Source: Streptomyces davaonensis JCM 4913 (lineage in GTDB: Bacteria > Actinomycetota > Actinomycetes > Streptomycetales > Streptomycetaceae). From it: a DNA stretch of 64,000 nucleotides. The stretch lies in the NCBI RefSeq assembly GCF_000349325.1, contig NC_020504.1, positions 4,064,053 to 4,128,052 on the forward strand, written 5' to 3'. Both the position numbers and the translations under genes were made by a program. Shown here in pieces: positions 62,749 through 64,000 of this stretch; positions within the stretch are counted from its first letter, which is position 1; the number at the start of each line of letters is the position of its first letter. The notes beneath the pieces are model-generated. The model had not been told where the DNA came from. It searched no databases and worked only from the letters and a program-made list of their open reading frames with translations.

Positions 62749-63128
62749 GGCCGCCCTCCGCAGCTGATGCACGTCACCTTGAGCCTCCAGGCTGGTACGA
62801 ATCGTCACCTGTGCGGTCGACCGTCTCGGACGCCTGCCCGAGCGCTTGTTCCTTCAACCGCCTCCGCACTCTCAACGACGGTCACTCGAAAGAGTTACGG
62901 GGCCGTGCGTCGTCTTCGGCACTCTACGTGAGGGCACCGACACGGTGCAGACATGCAGGGCAGACCCTCAAGCTTTCATCACAAGCCATGCCCCATTCGG
63001 CCCTTTTTCTTCCCTTTTGCTGGTGTCTGAGGCTAGATTCGCAATGAGTCATATTTTCATCTCCTTAGATCGTAGTTGTACGGTCGTGGACACCGTATCC
63101 GCCCAGAACGGCTACAAGGGGTCACGTA
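62749..63128. other. divergent bldM-whiD promoter region
   Basis: 380 noncoding bases between two sporulation genes. The bldM side has a sigma-BldN promoter. A palindromic-like sequence at about 62806-62821 (TCACCTGTGCGGTCGA) resembles the BldM homodimer site but is imperfect. The whiD side is AT-rich (63033-63075) with no motif I can assign. Confidence 0.6.
62872..62899 (-). promoter_or_regulatory. sigma-BldN-type promoter of bldM
   Basis: On the minus strand: CGTAAC (62899-62894), 16-nt spacer, CGTTGA (62877-62872). This equals the described sigma-BldN consensus for bldMp1 (CGTAAC-N16-CGTTGA). Start expected around 62865, giving a leader of ~115 nt. Confidence 0.85.
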
Positions 63129-63458
63129 ATGGCAGATTTCTCCCGCCTTCCCGGACCGAACGCGGACCTGTGGGACTGGCAGCTGCTGGCTGCCTGTCGC
63201 GGGGTGGACAGCTCGCTCTTCTTCCATCCGGAGGGCGAGCGCGGTGCGGCTCGGAGCGCACGTGAGAACTCGGCCAAGGAGGTCTGCATGAGGTGCCCGG
63301 TTCGTGCCCAGTGCGCGGCGCACGCGCTCGCGGTGCGCGAACCGTACGGCGTGTGGGGCGGCTTGACCGAGGACGAGCGCGAAGAGCTCATGGGGCGGGC
63401 GCGCCACCGGCTGGTGTCGGCGTCGGCCGGCGGCGGCGAGACCGCCTCGAACAACTGA
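63129..63458 (+). CDS. whiD: WhiD, WhiB-like [4Fe-4S] developmental regulator
   Basis: 109 residues from ATG 63129 with AAGGGG upstream. Cluster ligands Cys23, Cys53, Cys56 and Cys62 (ACRG, EVCMRCPVRAQC) match WhiD. The GVWGG turn (PYGVWGGLT) and basic C-terminus are intact. WhiD is an iron-sulfur protein needed for late sporulation and binds the principal sigma factor in the Wbl family. A bidirectional hairpin follows. Confidence 0.96.
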   Translation: MADFSRLPGPNADLWDWQLLAACRGVDSSLFFHPEGERGAARSARENSAKEVCMRCPVRAQCAAHALAVREPYGVWGGLTEDEREELMGRARHRLVSASAGGGETASNN

Positions 63459-63477
63459 AGTAACGTTTCTTCAACTC

Positions 63478-63499
63478 AGGGCACGCGCACGCGTGCCCT
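63478..63499. terminator. bidirectional terminator between whiD and the LysR gene
   Basis: AGGGCACGC pairs with GCGTGCCCT across a GCAC loop, between convergent stops (63458 and 63499). Confidence 0.8.
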
Positions 63500-63999
63500 T
63501 ACTTCTGCGCCGCCAACCGCTCGCGGGCGTCCCGCACTTGGCGGTGCGCCGCCCGCGCGAGCTGCTCCAGGGTCGCCGTCACCGCCGGAACCTGGGCGAG
63601 GTCGGGCAGGGTGAGGGCGACGATCTCCCGTCGTACCGCCGGTTCCAGGGTCACCATGCGGGCCCCGCGCGGGCGTACCGACTCCACCGCGAGCTGGGGC
63701 AGAACGGCCACGCCGAGGCCCGCGCCGACCAGGCCGACCACGGCCGGGTAGTCGTCGGTGGCGAAGTCGATGCGGGGAGTGAAGCCGGCGCCCTCGCACA
63801 CCTCGACCAACTGGCCGCGGCAGCGCGGGCATCCGGCGATCCAGGGCTCGGCGGCGAGTTCGCCGATGGCCACGGACTCCGCGCGGGCGAGCCGGTGACG
63901 CTCCGGTACGAGGGCGACGAGGCGGTCGGTGAGCAGGGGCCGTACGACGAGGTCGTCCCATTCGCCTTCCTGGGCCGCCCCTTCGTAGCGGAAGGCGAG
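63499..63999 (-). CDS. LysR-family transcriptional regulator, 5' truncated by the window edge
   Basis: About 166 residues of the C-terminal substrate-binding domain are visible (LAFRYEG... then WDDLVVRPLLTDRLVALVPERHRLA). The GVAVLPQLAVE turn and a helical end (LEQLARAAHRQVRDARERL) are typical. The N-terminal HTH lies beyond position 64000, so the start and target genes cannot be seen. The Cys pair (GCPRCRGQL) is unusual within a LysR effector domain and might matter for redox or metal sensing. It converges on whiD. Confidence 0.85.
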   Translation of the reverse strand, partial: LAFRYEGAAQEGEWDDLVVRPLLTDRLVALVPERHRLARAESVAIGELAAEPWIAGCPRCRGQLVEVCEGAGFTPRIDFATDDYPAVVGLVGAGLGVAVLPQLAVESVRPRGARMVTLEPAVRREIVALTLPDLAQVPAVTATLEQLARAAHRQVRDARERLAAQK

Positions 64000-64000
64000 G

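Overview
The window is a piece of a Streptomyces chromosome. Evidence: very high GC with strong third-position G/C bias, GTG/TTG starts with GGAGG-type ribosome sites, and a run of recognisable actinomycete genes ending in the developmental regulators bldM and whiD with sigD, guaB and guaB3 beside them. The order matches the conserved core-region neighbourhood that holds bldM, whiD, guaB and icmB in S. coelicolor. No rRNA, tRNA, CRISPR array, insertion sequence or phage was seen. This is core genome rather than an island.

Left part (1-15000). A truncated sigma-like gene converges on sucD-sucC (succinyl-CoA synthetase). Two exported low-complexity proteins follow. Then comes a compact divergent module: MoxR-type AAA+ ATPase, DUF5682 protein, a 50-residue coupled ORF and a vWA protein on the minus strand, and a SWIM zinc-finger protein plus a DUF5691 protein on the plus strand. 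The module resembles E. coli yehL-yehM-yehP-yehQ. Its divergent promoter region carries a perfect 16-bp inverted repeat whose arms contain TTGTCAGTG, the -35-like element of RecA-NDp/PafBC DNA-damage promoters. The pcrA/uvrD helicase gene nearby has the same promoter type. This link between an uncharacterised MoxR/vWA system and the DNA-damage response is the most interesting signal here. icmB (B12-binding mutase subunit) follows.

Middle (15000-33000). A set of envelope genes: a lipase-like hydrolase, an M23 endopeptidase, two NlpC/P60 hydrolases (one behind a c-di-AMP ydaO-type riboswitch), a TDT-family transporter, and a LiaFSR-like group made of a PspC-histidine kinase, its response regulator and a divergent PspC membrane protein. 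Several membrane proteins, a DUF4429/SHOCT protein and a class II aldolase-family protein complete the stretch.

33000-41000: a PPOX-fold flavin/F420 protein, guaA, a chorismate mutase preceded by a Phe/Tyr-containing leader peptide and terminator (a probable attenuator), an LAETG sortase substrate, a GMC oxidoreductase and a succinate-semialdehyde-type aldehyde dehydrogenase.

41000-54500: six co-directional kinase-fold genes. Five are typical transmembrane Ser/Thr kinases and one is a clear pseudokinase with a ~350-residue Pro/Ala/Gly insert in its activation segment. A small AT-richer secreted-protein gene sits among them, and a serine carboxypeptidase-like gene lies at the end.

54500-64000: glpD, a nucleotide-sugar dehydrogenase homologue lacking the catalytic cysteine, a structured candidate small RNA, guaB3, guaB, sigD, bldM (with a sigma-BldN-type promoter), whiD, and the 3' part of a LysR gene.

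Functions are inferred from motifs and remembered families. No database search was possible. Start codons are chosen from ribosome sites and homology and are stated where they matter.
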